A DNA stretch of 5,637 nt from Microcaldota archaeon (GCA_030666035.1 DAOUYQ010000063.1:1-5637), one strand, 5' to 3'; numbered from the stretch's first letter, positions 1 through 5,423 are shown. Numbers and translations are program-made. The notes: a model not told the origin generated them from the letters alone.

Positions 1-415
1 TTATGAATGGTGTGAATCACTCCAGGAGTGCATTAGGCCATGGGAAACTGAATGCCCTGAAACCCCAATAGTTGGAAATGACACTGATGAACATGGATGC
101 GTTGGAAGTGCAGGCTACGAGTGGTGCGAAACCCTTGGAGAATGCATAAGGCCATGGGAAACTGAGTGCCCAACCCCAGAAGAAGCCCTGGAAGAAAAAG
201 CCAAGGAATTCTGCGGAAATGAGAATGTTGCAAATGTTTATGTGTGCGGAGAGCATATTCGCGTTGTAAGCTCCCTTCTGGGCGGCGGTTCAACCTTCTA
301 CAACAGCGATGGGGAGGAGATTGCAACCTGCCCGGTTGTTGGGCCGGATGCACAGAGCGAGCAGTGCAATGAGCTTCTAAATGCAGATGATTGTATAGAA
401 AAAGAGATTTGTTAG
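1..415 (+). CDS. C-terminal part of a cysteine-rich, probably secreted protein with tandem GYEWCE/CIRPWE modules (5' end outside the window)
   Basis: An open frame enters from the left edge (first full codon at base 2) and ends at TAG 413-415, leaving 137 residues. Residues 1-19 (YEWCESLQECIRPWETECP) recur at 39-57 with 17 of 19 identical, giving a 38-residue period that includes a DEHGCVGSAG lead-in. From memory, modules of the form GxAGYxWCExxxxCxRxWE occur in secreted or lipoprotein-like proteins of DPANN archaea and candidate-phyla bacteria; their function is not established. A separate domain follows at about 58-137, with six more cysteines and a VYVCGEHIRVVSS..GGGSTFYNSDG..ATCPVVGPD core. 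Thirteen cysteines in 137 residues, with no predicted membrane helix in this part, suggest disulfide-stabilised extracellular folding. The signal peptide or anchor, if any, lies outside the window. Coding is well supported; the function is unknown. Confidence 0.8.
   Translation, partial: YEWCESLQECIRPWETECPETPIVGNDTDEHGCVGSAGYEWCETLGECIRPWETECPTPEEALEEKAKEFCGNENVANVYVCGEHIRVVSSLLGGGSTFYNSDGEEIATCPVVGPDAQSEQCNELLNADDCIEKEIC
2..172 (+). repeat. Two in-frame copies of a 57-base coding module, period 114 bases
   Basis: Bases 2-58 and 116-172 encode the same 19-residue cysteine motif. They share an exact 17-base run (AGGCCATGGGAAACTGA), but eight codons differ only at the third base (for example TAT/TAC, TGT/TGC, ATT/ATA). 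Only two residues changed (Ser/Thr and Gln/Gly). This looks like an older duplication kept by selection on the protein, not recent DNA slippage. More copies may lie upstream of the window. Confidence 0.75.
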
Positions 416-418
416 GTC

Positions 419-457
419 TCTTTCTTTTTTCTTTTTATTATTTTTTAATTAATTTTT
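419..457 (+). terminator. T-rich termination tract after the cysteine-rich gene
   Basis: Just after the TAG stop the plus strand holds several T runs (TTTCTTTTTTCTTTTT, then TTTTTTAATTAATTTTT) with no stable hairpin. Archaeal RNA polymerase commonly terminates on such oligo-T tracts. The tract overlaps the last codons of the convergent M20 gene, so the two genes meet with almost no spacer. Confidence 0.55.
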
Positions 458-1523
458 GGTAAATTTGCTCACAATTAATCAGGCTTTCCTTTTCCACATA
501 TTCATTTGCGGAGTGGTAGTTGCGCCCAAGAGGGCCATAACTTACTGCAGGAAAAAGTTGGGCAAACACATTTTCATCCGCAACTGATTCTCCGTGCGAA
601 AAGGATGTGTTTCCAACAACTTCGCGCACAATTGAAGCAAGGATTTCTGCTTCCGGGGTTTCTGGGGGGGTATAAAACGGCATATTGTATGGGAGGCCAC
701 GGTCAAAAATTCCAACAGAGCACTCAGGATAGATATTCTGCAGGAATTCTTGTAGCCTGGTGCATTCACTTTCTGCATCCTGCCCAAGCACAAGGTGCAC
801 ATCAATCCAAAAAGATGCGGATTCGGGAATGGAAAGCGATGTGTTGGCTCCGGAGATTTCGCGCACAAAAAGGGATTCGCTTCCAATTTCAGTATTCTTC
901 CTGAGGGGGAAATCCCGCAATGCAAGAACCAATTCTGATGCTTTTTCTATTGCATTTATTCCCCGCTCGGTGTGGGCTCCATGGGCTGAGCGCCCATGCA
1001 CATCAACTTTGTATACTGCGCGCCCACGCCTTCCAAGGAGGATGCTGCCTTCTTTGTTTCCATGTTCGGTGGGCTCTGCTGCAACCATGAATTTTATTCC
1101 TTCAAAGAGTTTCGGGCGGGAAACTAAAAGATGGCTTCCTGCAGAATTATTTTCTTCATCTGAAGTTAGAACCACCATTGCTGGAGAATCTGTTTTTTCA
1201 AGCGCAGAGAATATAGCTGCGAGCCCTCCCTTCATGTCCGCTGCCCCAAGCCCATAGAGCTTGCCTTCTTTTTCCACTAATTGGTGGGGGTTGGTATTCC
1301 ACTTCCCATATGCCGGAACGGTATCCATGTGCCCCATGAATGCAAGGGTTGGGTTTTTCCCCCGGGTTGCAACTATGTTGGGGCGGCCGCCTTCCAGCTC
1401 AATTGCCTGTACAGAAAAGCCAAATGATTCCAGCTTCTTTTGGCAGTATTCCCCCATCTTTTGTTCATTGGGAAAGGTGGAGGGGATTTCCACCATTTCC
1501 CGCAAGTATTCTATTGCTTCCAT
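438..1523 (-). CDS. M20-family metallohydrolase (ArgE/DapE/YodQ-like deacylase or peptidase)
   Basis: This is a cytosolic two-zinc amidohydrolase of 361 residues, full length for short M20 enzymes, which remove N-acyl groups from amino acids or cleave small peptides. Numbering from ATG 1523, the metal and catalytic residues are all present: H65 and D67 in GHMDTVP, D96 in GLGAADMKGG, catalytic E123 and metal ligand E124 in TSDEENNSAG, E150 in AAEPTE, and H337 in RNYHSANEYV. The lid/dimerisation domain is inserted at about 160-270, with GRRGRAVYKVDVHGRSAHGA and H181. An upstream GTG (1530-1532) is in frame, but the segment AGGTGA just before ATG 1523 is a near-perfect archaeal SD site, so ATG 1523 is the better start. 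It is the second gene of an operon with the acetyltransferase upstream. The substrate cannot be read from the sequence; acetyl-amino-acid deacetylation is the likeliest reaction given its partner. Confidence 0.9.
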   Translation of the reverse strand: MEAIEYLREMVEIPSTFPNEQKMGEYCQKKLESFGFSVQAIELEGGRPNIVATRGKNPTLAFMGHMDTVPAYGKWNTNPHQLVEKEGKLYGLGAADMKGGLAAIFSALEKTDSPAMVVLTSDEENNSAGSHLLVSRPKLFEGIKFMVAAEPTEHGNKEGSILLGRRGRAVYKVDVHGRSAHGAHTERGINAIEKASELVLALRDFPLRKNTEIGSESLFVREISGANTSLSIPESASFWIDVHLVLGQDAESECTRLQEFLQNIYPECSVGIFDRGLPYNMPFYTPPETPEAEILASIVREVVGNTSFSHGESVADENVFAQLFPAVSYGPLGRNYHSANEYVEKESLINCEQIYQKLIKK

Positions 1524-1537
1524 GAAGTTCACCTAGA
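1523..1537 (-). promoter_or_regulatory. Stop codon built into the SD site: TAGGTGA, then ATG
   Basis: Read on the minus strand, the acetyltransferase stop TAG (1535-1533) is followed at once by GTGAACTTCATG. AGGTGA therefore uses two bases of the stop codon and lies five bases before ATG 1523. This points to translational coupling of the two genes and argues that the abutting GTG is part of the SD, not the start. Confidence 0.65.
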
Positions 1538-2543
1538 AAGAAACTACATTCAGGTTTTCATATTCTCCTATTTCTTCAACGTCCCTTACTGCATTTATAA
1601 CGCAATGCTTGTTTAGGAATCCGCTTACCTTTCCCCCTGCTAGGATTGCACCTCTTGCTGCAGCAGGGTGAGATGCGCGGGTCTCTGCATAAACAATTGT
1701 TGCATCACTCCCAAGCTCGCGCTCAATTGTTGAGAGAAACATTCCAATCATGTGGGAATACAGCCGGTTTCCCCTATGCCCAGGGTCTGTTGCTGCTTCA
1801 CTAATCTCAATTAGCTGGGTTGTTCCAAGGCCATTAATTTCTATTGCCGCATGCTCAGCAGCAAGTGCAGCTACCACCTTCCCCCCATAAACTGATATTA
1901 GGGTGGGGGTGGATTCTACCATAGAAGAAATGTTTTGGGAATTAAGCTCCATAGGATAACTGGTAAAGATGCTGCCATATAGCTCCACCAGTTGAGGGAC
2001 ATCATTCTGGGTTGCAAGCCTAACTGAATAATCCGGGTTTATTGGGCGCACTTCCAGGTTGCTTGAGGCGCGAAGTGCTTTTTCATTCTCACGGGCAATA
2101 AGTGATTCCCTGCTCACTCGGGATGGGCTGTTCATTCCAAGATATATCGCCATAAATTCGCGGGAATTGGAATTAAAGGGAATTATGCCTTCAAAGCGGT
2201 TTATGGACTCATTGCTAGGGCTTGTTCCGAATTCCCGCAGGAATGCTGCAAGCCTCCGGCCCCTTTGGGTGCGGTTCAGGCTGCGGAAAGAAGGGAGAAA
2301 AACGCGCACCGTGGCACGGGTTGCACCTTCTTTCCTTGCCATCTCTTGTGCAGTATCAAGAACATCAATTAGCTGGTTTGTGCAGGTCAAAAGCTGGGGG
2401 ATTATCCCCTTTACCCTATTGCTTAGCTTATCAACCATCAGGCCTGCGGAGCCTATTGAGGGGCAGCTGCGGCTAGGCTGGCTTCTCTTGAAGAGCCTTT
2501 CTGGGGCAGCAGGTGCAAGTCTGTGAATCGCTCTCATGTTCAT
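1533..2543 (-). CDS. GNAT-family N-acetyltransferase, AblB/YodP-like, with an N-terminal extension
   Basis: This 336-residue protein has a C-terminal GNAT domain at about 172-336, which would transfer acetyl from acetyl-CoA to an amine. The order resembles AblB (N6-acetyl-beta-lysine synthase): an N-terminal region at about 75-165 (TVRVFLPSF...FEGIIPFNS...FMAIYL), then SVRLATQNDVPQLVELYGSIFTSYP, the acetyl-CoA motif at 246-262, and an ending GGKVSGFLNKHCVIN...ENLNVVSF. This last part parallels the AblB ending with GG, N and MNVW. The acetyl-CoA loop reads HRGNRLY where RGxGxG/A is usual, so the second glycine is arginine. Residues 1-70, rich in Arg, Ser and Pro, are longer than in AblB proteins as I recall them. 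No lysine 2,3-aminomutase (ablA/kamA) lies in the window, so a beta-lysine substrate is only a hypothesis. ATG 2541-2543 has no SD and lies about 30 bases from a TATA element, which suits a leaderless mRNA; ATG 2535-2537 is an alternative start. Confidence 0.8.
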   Translation of the reverse strand: MNMRAIHRLAPAAPERLFKRSQPSRSCPSIGSAGLMVDKLSNRVKGIIPQLLTCTNQLIDVLDTAQEMARKEGATRATVRVFLPSFRSLNRTQRGRRLAAFLREFGTSPSNESINRFEGIIPFNSNSREFMAIYLGMNSPSRVSRESLIARENEKALRASSNLEVRPINPDYSVRLATQNDVPQLVELYGSIFTSYPMELNSQNISSMVESTPTLISVYGGKVVAALAAEHAAIEINGLGTTQLIEISEAATDPGHRGNRLYSHMIGMFLSTIERELGSDATIVYAETRASHPAAARGAILAGGKVSGFLNKHCVINAVRDVEEIGEYENLNVVSF

Positions 2544-2619
2544 CGATATGGTTTAAAACATTACTCATATTATAAATAAACTAACAAAATCTAACAAAAA
2601 TAGAAAAATGGTGTTAAAT
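2544..2619. promoter_or_regulatory. Divergent promoter region between the GNAT/M20 operon and the ACT-domain gene
   Basis: An AT-rich gap holds TTATAAATA at 2570-2578 on the plus strand, which reads TATTTATAA on the minus strand, so one site could serve both directions. For the plus gene, initiation would fall near 2600, giving a leader of about 20 bases to ATG 2620. For the minus gene, it would fall near 2548 to 2543, giving little or no leader. The same octamer TTATAAAT recurs before the rubrerythrin gene, which supports its reading as a TATA box. Confidence 0.6.
2581..2600 (+). repeat. Tandem 10-base direct repeat CTAACAAAAT / CTAACAAAAA, possible operator
   Basis: Two copies of CTAACAAAA start exactly 10 bases apart, about one helical turn. 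They lie between the TATA element and the expected start of transcription of the ACT gene. Position and spacing suit a protein-binding site that would block or modulate the divergent promoter. AT-rich composition makes a chance repeat possible. Confidence 0.35.
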
Positions 2620-3264
2620 ATGAGTATTTCCAAGACGGTGGAGGAACTCGTGCAGGAACAGCCGCTCCTGCTCTGGAGCATTGAGGCAGGGGTACTCAAC
2701 TATTCTGCTGCAGCAGAGTACCTGAAACCCAGCATAGAGAGGAGGCTAAAGAAGAAAGTAAGCAGTGAGAGCATCCTTATGGGGCTCCGGAGGATACACC
2801 TGGTGCACGCAAAAGGCCTCAATGAAAAGCTGCGCGCCATAATTAAGCAAAGCAGATATACTATGGAGAGCGGATTCACAGACATCGTGCTGGATTATGC
2901 ACTTGAGGATGTGCCCAAAATCGCCCGCCTTGTTGAGAAAATGGAAAAGGGGGAAAATATCTCCCTGATTATGGGGCTCATGTATGCCTCAGTGGTTACT
3001 GATTCCCCGGAAGTGGCAAAAGAGATAGGGAAACTGGGAATAGGGATAATAGATATAATAGAGGGGCTGGCAATTTTTAGGATAAAGCTGCCAAAAAGTG
3101 CGGTTGAAGTTCCGGGAGTAATTGCACTTTTTACTTCTGAATTTGCAAAGAGGGGGGTGAATGTAATTGAGCTTGAATCATCTTATCTGGAGATTGGGTA
3201 TGTGATTAAGGAGGATGAGATCGAAAAGGCGCTTGATGCATTCCGCTCATTGAAAACGAAATGA
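2620..3264 (+). CDS. ACT-domain protein, putative amino-acid-responsive regulator
   Basis: From ATG 2620 the protein has 214 residues. The C-terminal part, about 152-212, has the aspartokinase-like ACT pattern: FRIKLPKSAVEVPGVIALFTSEFAKRGVNVIELES...GYVIKEDEIEKALDAFRSL, with VPGV before helix 1 and a second strand of the NVIELES type. The segment at about 82-150 (SGFTDIVLDY...) may be a degenerate first ACT unit. Residues 1-60 (SISKTVEELVQEQPLLLW...LNYSAAAEYLKPSIERRL) form a helical, possibly winged-helix-like head seen in archaeal ACT proteins; I cannot assign DNA binding with certainty. There is no kinase domain, so it is not an aspartokinase. ATG 2608 is also in frame, but GGTG at 2610-2613 lies six bases before ATG 2620, matching the SD style used elsewhere here. 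It faces the GNAT/M20 operon across a shared promoter, which suggests it may regulate that operon. Confidence 0.75.
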   Translation: MSISKTVEELVQEQPLLLWSIEAGVLNYSAAAEYLKPSIERRLKKKVSSESILMGLRRIHLVHAKGLNEKLRAIIKQSRYTMESGFTDIVLDYALEDVPKIARLVEKMEKGENISLIMGLMYASVVTDSPEVAKEIGKLGIGIIDIIEGLAIFRIKLPKSAVEVPGVIALFTSEFAKRGVNVIELESSYLEIGYVIKEDEIEKALDAFRSLKTK

Positions 3265-3265
3265 A

Positions 3266-3307
3266 TTATAAATGTTGCAATTTGAATATGCTCATTGTTT
3301 AAGGTGA
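3266..3307 (+). promoter_or_regulatory. Promoter and SD site for the rubrerythrin/YjbQ pair
   Basis: TTATAAAT at 3266-3273 starts one base after the ACT gene stop and is the same octamer as at 2570. Initiation about 26 bases on would fall near 3296. AGGTGA at 3302-3307 is a strong archaeal SD five bases before ATG 3313. The pair can therefore be transcribed independently of the ACT gene. Confidence 0.6.
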
Positions 3308-3312
3308 GCTAA

Positions 3313-3840
3313 ATGGGAAAATACCAACTATTTATATGCAAGGTTTGCGGTGACCCGTATTTGGGAATTGATGCACCAAGCAGGTGCCCATTCTGCGGGG
3401 CATATAAGGTGAATGTAGTGCCTGTGGAGGAATGGGGGCCACTTTGGGGAAAACCAATAGATGAGGTTTCAAGGAAGCACCTGCAGGAAGCGCTTCAGCT
3501 TGAAGTGGGCGCTGTTAATTTCTATAGGAATGTTTCCAAAAATGCCAAGGATGTGTGGGCGCAGAAAATGTTTAAGGCGCTTATGAAAGCTGAGAGGGAG
3601 CACGCGGAAGTGATTGTGAAGCTGATGGGAGCAGAGATGCCGGATATTGAAGGGCTGGAAACAGATAAGGATAAGGCAAGGGAAAGCATTGAGGAAAACC
3701 TGGCAGAATTCCACAGGAGGGAAGCGGGGGCAGTTGAAGCATACAGGATGGCTGCAAGCGAGGTTAATGATGGGCATGTGAAATATTTCTTTGAGGAGCT
3801 TGCTAAGATTGAGGCTGAGCATCTTCTGCTTTCAAAATAG
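3313..3840 (+). CDS. Reverse-type rubrerythrin (N-terminal rubredoxin-like domain, C-terminal diiron domain)
   Basis: The 175 residues carry a rubredoxin-like metal site first (CxxC at C9/C12 and CPFC at C25/C28), then a four-helix ferritin-like domain. This order is the opposite of classical rubrerythrin. The diiron ligands appear complete and twofold related: E64 in LEVGAVNFY, E94xxH97 in EREHAE, E137 in EAGAVEAYR, and E167xxH170 in EAEH. Family members reduce hydrogen peroxide in the cytosol using electrons passed through the rubredoxin centre, protecting anaerobes and microaerophiles from oxidative stress. The protein ends five residues after the last ligand, a short but plausible C-terminus. 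AGGTGA upstream fixes the start. It has its own TATA box and is followed after eight bases by yjbQ, so the two are probably cotranscribed. The family call is firm; the electron donor is unknown. Confidence 0.92.
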   Translation: MGKYQLFICKVCGDPYLGIDAPSRCPFCGAYKVNVVPVEEWGPLWGKPIDEVSRKHLQEALQLEVGAVNFYRNVSKNAKDVWAQKMFKALMKAEREHAEVIVKLMGAEMPDIEGLETDKDKARESIEENLAEFHRREAGAVEAYRMAASEVNDGHVKYFFEELAKIEAEHLLLSK

Positions 3841-3848
3841 GTGGGAAA

Positions 3849-4259
3849 ATGAAATCGTATACTGAATACCTTAGCTTTAATACGGACGAGAAAATAGAGT
3901 TTGTGCGGATTACGGGGGAGGTGGAGGGGGCTGTGGAAAAGTCCGGGGTAAAGGAAGGCCTCGTGCTTGTGAACCCTATGCACATTACTGCTGCAGTAAT
4001 TGTAAATGATAATGAGGGCGGCCTGATTCAGGATTATATTGAGAACCTGCAGAGGCTTGTGCCATATAATGCAGAGTATAAGCATAATGTGGGGGAGGGC
4101 AATGCGGCTGCGCACATCTGGAGGCAATTGATGGCGCACCAGGTTGTGCTTCCAATTACTGATGGAAAATTGGATTTCGGGCCCTGGGAGCAGGTATTTT
4201 ATTGTGAGTTTGATGGGGGGAGAAAGAAGAGGGTTTTGATTAAGGTTATTGGGGAATAA
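3849..4259 (+). CDS. yjbQ: UPF0047/YjbQ family protein (secondary thiamine-phosphate synthase family)
   Basis: The 136 residues match the whole single-domain family (usually about 130-140 residues). Diagnostic segments are GLVLVNPMHITAAVIVNDNEGG (H45), NAEYKHNVGEGNAAAHI (H79, E83, H89), LPITDGKLDFGPWEQVFYCEFDGGRKKRV (W113, E120), and the final VLIKVIGE. The conserved histidines suggest a bound metal. Family members have been reported to complement thiamine-phosphate synthase defects when overexpressed, but their physiological role is unsettled, so the name should be read as a family label. The usual HTTAA motif reads HITAA here. The start lies eight bases after the rubrerythrin stop, whose TAG runs into the SD AGGTG, so the two genes are probably translationally coupled. 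No thiamine gene or TPP riboswitch is nearby. Confidence 0.92.
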   Translation: MKSYTEYLSFNTDEKIEFVRITGEVEGAVEKSGVKEGLVLVNPMHITAAVIVNDNEGGLIQDYIENLQRLVPYNAEYKHNVGEGNAAAHIWRQLMAHQVVLPITDGKLDFGPWEQVFYCEFDGGRKKRVLIKVIGE

Positions 4260-4262
4260 GGC

Positions 4263-4290
4263 TTTTTGAGTGAGCCCGAAGGATTCACTC
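4263..4290 (+). terminator. Weak terminator candidate between convergent genes: T5 run and small hairpin
   Basis: Just after the yjbQ stop comes TTTTT (4263-4267), then GAGTGA (4268-4273), which pairs with TCACTC (4285-4290). Two inner C-G pairs close a CGAA loop. The T run precedes the hairpin, so this is not a bacterial-type terminator. The 50-base gap holds nothing else I can name. Confidence 0.3.
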
Positions 4291-4309
4291 GCTCCAAAGT
4301 GGCAGGGGA

Positions 4310-5167
4310 TTATTCGTAATCTATGTGGATGAATGCGCGCTGGACCAGGTCAATTTTTTCAAGTGCATTTTGCACATTCTCGCCTATTTCATGGGTTTTT
4401 TCAGGCTTCAGTTTCTTGCTGAGGACTATTTCCACTTCTACATGCACGCGGTCGCCTACATAGTGGGCACGGAGGTTTGAGATGCGCTTTATTCCCTTCA
4501 CTCCTGATGCGGTGTTCCAGAGCTTGGCTGTGAGTTCTGTGCGCGGGCTCCTGCCCATTAAGTAACCTATGTTCTTGCGGGCAATGTTGTATCCTGCATA
4601 GATAATGTAAATTGCAATTACGATTGCCGCCAGTTTATCCATAAAAAATATCCCTGTGGAAGAGGCCCAGACTCCCAAAAGGGCCACAAAAGAAGTGAGG
4701 GCATCATTCTTTGAATCCACTGCAAGTGCTTCAAGGGAGGTGCTTTTGTGCTTCTTTGCTTTTTTTCCCAGGTAAAAATAAAGCATGGATTTGAGGGCGA
4801 TGCTGATTAAGAGGACAATAAACGTGAATATAGTTATTGTGACGAGCGTTTCCTCTGAGAGGATGTTTTCTGCAGCTGTCCTTAGGATTTCGAAACCTAC
4901 TATTCCGGTGAAGATTGCAACTACCAGGGCGGAGAGGGGCTCTGCCCTTCTGTGGCCAAAAGGATGGTCTGCATCCGGGCCTTTTGCTGCAAGCTTTATG
5001 GAAGTGAATGCGAGGAAGTAAGAGAGGATATCCAGGAACGAATTGAATGCATCAGAAAGTACTGCAAGGCTTCCGGAGAGGATTCCTGCAATTAGTTTTA
5101 TGATGAAGAGAAAAATGTTTATGGTTAGTGCGATTAGGCCTGCCCTTTCTGTTTCCCTTTTTTCCAT
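4310..5167 (-). CDS. Cation diffusion facilitator (CDF) metal exporter, N/D/D/D metal site
   Basis: The 285-residue inner-membrane transporter has the usual CDF layout: six helices at about 9-31, 33-57, 76-98, 109-133, 146-173 and 175-196, then a cytosolic metal-binding domain. It should expel a divalent metal in exchange for protons. Aligned by eye with YiiP, the transport site is N42 and D46 in helix 2 (SDAFNSFLDI) and D151 and D155 in helix 5 (DSKND). YiiP has D/D/H/D. Lack of the helix 5 histidine argues against typical zinc selectivity and resembles DxxxD manganese-type CDFs, so manganese (or iron) is my inference. The loop motif DADHPFGH (D66, H68, H72) is intact. C-terminal candidates are H259, H281 and D283. 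The start at 5167 follows a weak GTGA element at about nine bases. It is convergent with yjbQ and divergent from the structured region to its right. Confidence 0.93.
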   Translation of the reverse strand: MEKRETERAGLIALTINIFLFIIKLIAGILSGSLAVLSDAFNSFLDILSYFLAFTSIKLAAKGPDADHPFGHRRAEPLSALVVAIFTGIVGFEILRTAAENILSEETLVTITIFTFIVLLISIALKSMLYFYLGKKAKKHKSTSLEALAVDSKNDALTSFVALLGVWASSTGIFFMDKLAAIVIAIYIIYAGYNIARKNIGYLMGRSPRTELTAKLWNTASGVKGIKRISNLRAHYVGDRVHVEVEIVLSKKLKPEKTHEIGENVQNALEKIDLVQRAFIHIDYE

Positions 5168-5215
5168 GAAAGATTTTCACTCGAAAGATTATTATTCCTG
5201 CGGGAAGGCGCGAGG

Positions 5216-5224
5216 TTTTTAAAA
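5216..5224. promoter_or_regulatory. Near-palindromic TATA element TTTTTAAAA, probably bidirectional
   Basis: The element is centred at about 5220. Leftward it would give a transcript starting near 5194 and a leader of about 27 bases for the CDF gene. Rightward it would start near 5246, just before the first stem of the structured region. Archaeal TATA boxes are often nearly symmetrical, and direction is set by flanking elements I cannot score. Confidence 0.45.
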
Positions 5225-5249
5225 GATATCTCTCCAAGGAATAGACACT

Positions 5250-5272
5250 TATCCTTTTGATTTGAAAGGATA
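5250..5272. repeat. Perfect 8-base inverted repeat TATCCTTT / AAAGGATA, 7-base loop
   Basis: TATCCTTT (5250-5257) and AAAGGATA (5265-5272) are exact reverse complements around TGATTTG. The flanks also carry a loose direct repeat: GGAATAGACACT at 5239-5249 and GGATAGATACT at 5268-5278. It could be a regulator site upstream of the CDF promoter, or the first hairpin of a rightward transcript starting near 5246. Confidence 0.5.
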
Positions 5273-5313
5273 GATACTGTGGTAGGCCATAAAGCCCGAC
5301 TTGGGAGGGTTTT

Positions 5314-5385
5314 ATGAGAAGAAGACGTGCTAAAAAGCTTGGAATAAAACACAAAAGTAGCTTAAAATGGGGCATGTTTTTATAA
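5314..5385 (+). CDS. Possible 23-residue basic peptide with a strong SD (doubtful)
   Basis: ATG 5314 opens a 23-codon frame ending at TAA 5383-5385. The peptide begins MRRRRAKKLGIKHK and has nine Lys/Arg residues. GGGAGG (5303-5308) lies five bases before the start, one of the better SD matches in the window. Against it, both the SD and the ATG lie within the P2 hairpin of the structured region, the frame is very short, and its end overlaps the tRNA promoter. It does not resemble eL41 closely enough to name. It may be a hairpin-controlled leader peptide or a by-product of RNA structure. Confidence 0.2.
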   Translation: MRRRRAKKLGIKHKSSLKWGMFL

Positions 5386-5392
5386 AATTTTT
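5377..5392 (+). promoter_or_regulatory. TATA box for tRNA-Leu
   Basis: TTTTTATAAAATTTTT is centred about 40 bases before the tRNA 5' end, so initiation would fall near 5410 with a 14-base leader for RNase P to remove. The same T-rich block could also end transcripts arriving from the structured region upstream. Confidence 0.55.
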
Positions 5393-5423
5393 ACCACAGC
5401 GTAAAACAGCAGCAAAAAATTTT

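Larger units (their letters stand above)
5277..5399 (+). ncRNA. Candidate structured RNA, three-way-junction fold, unknown family
   Basis: Four nested, mutually compatible stems are visible. P1 pairs CTGTGGTA (5277-5284) with TACCACAG (5392-5399), perfect over 8 bp and extendable by two G-U pairs. P2 is a 10-bp hairpin, CATAAAGCCC (5288-5297) with GGGTTTTATG (5307-5316), around a 9-base loop. P3 pairs ACGTGC (5325-5330) with GCATGT (5372-5377). P4 pairs AAGCT (5335-5339) with AGCTT (5359-5363). Every G-U pair has G on the plus strand; on the minus strand these would be C-A mismatches, so the plus strand is the likely transcript. I do not recognise RNase P RNA, SRP RNA, a known riboswitch, or C/D or H/ACA boxes. 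The fold is by eye, without energies or homologues. It contains a short ORF (5314-5385) and lies between the CDF gene and tRNA-Leu. Confidence 0.4.

Noticed and set aside
760..1257. Long plus-strand open frame opposite the M20 gene
   Set aside because: It lies antisense to a gene with a complete catalytic motif set, has no SD, and its translation shows no domain; low stop density follows from the coding bias of the other strand. The same holds for 2059-2526 (plus) and 3522-4139 (minus).
1530..1532. GTG start for the M20 gene, directly after the acetyltransferase stop
   Set aside because: The GTG is part of the SD AGGTGA for ATG 1523, and no SD lies at a suitable distance before the GTG.
2620..3264. 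Aspartokinase, suggested by the ACT domain
   Set aside because: There is no amino-acid kinase domain; the protein is 214 residues and only the ACT-like part is shared.
5250..5310. A known metal riboswitch (Mn yybP-ykoY or NiCo type) for the CDF gene
   Set aside because: The stems favour the plus strand while the CDF gene is on the minus strand, and I see no conserved loop sequences of those families.
5314..5385. Ribosomal protein eL41
   Set aside because: Size and charge are similar, but the Trp-Lys-Lys-Lys-Arg-rich eL41 pattern is absent and the peptide ends in hydrophobic residues.
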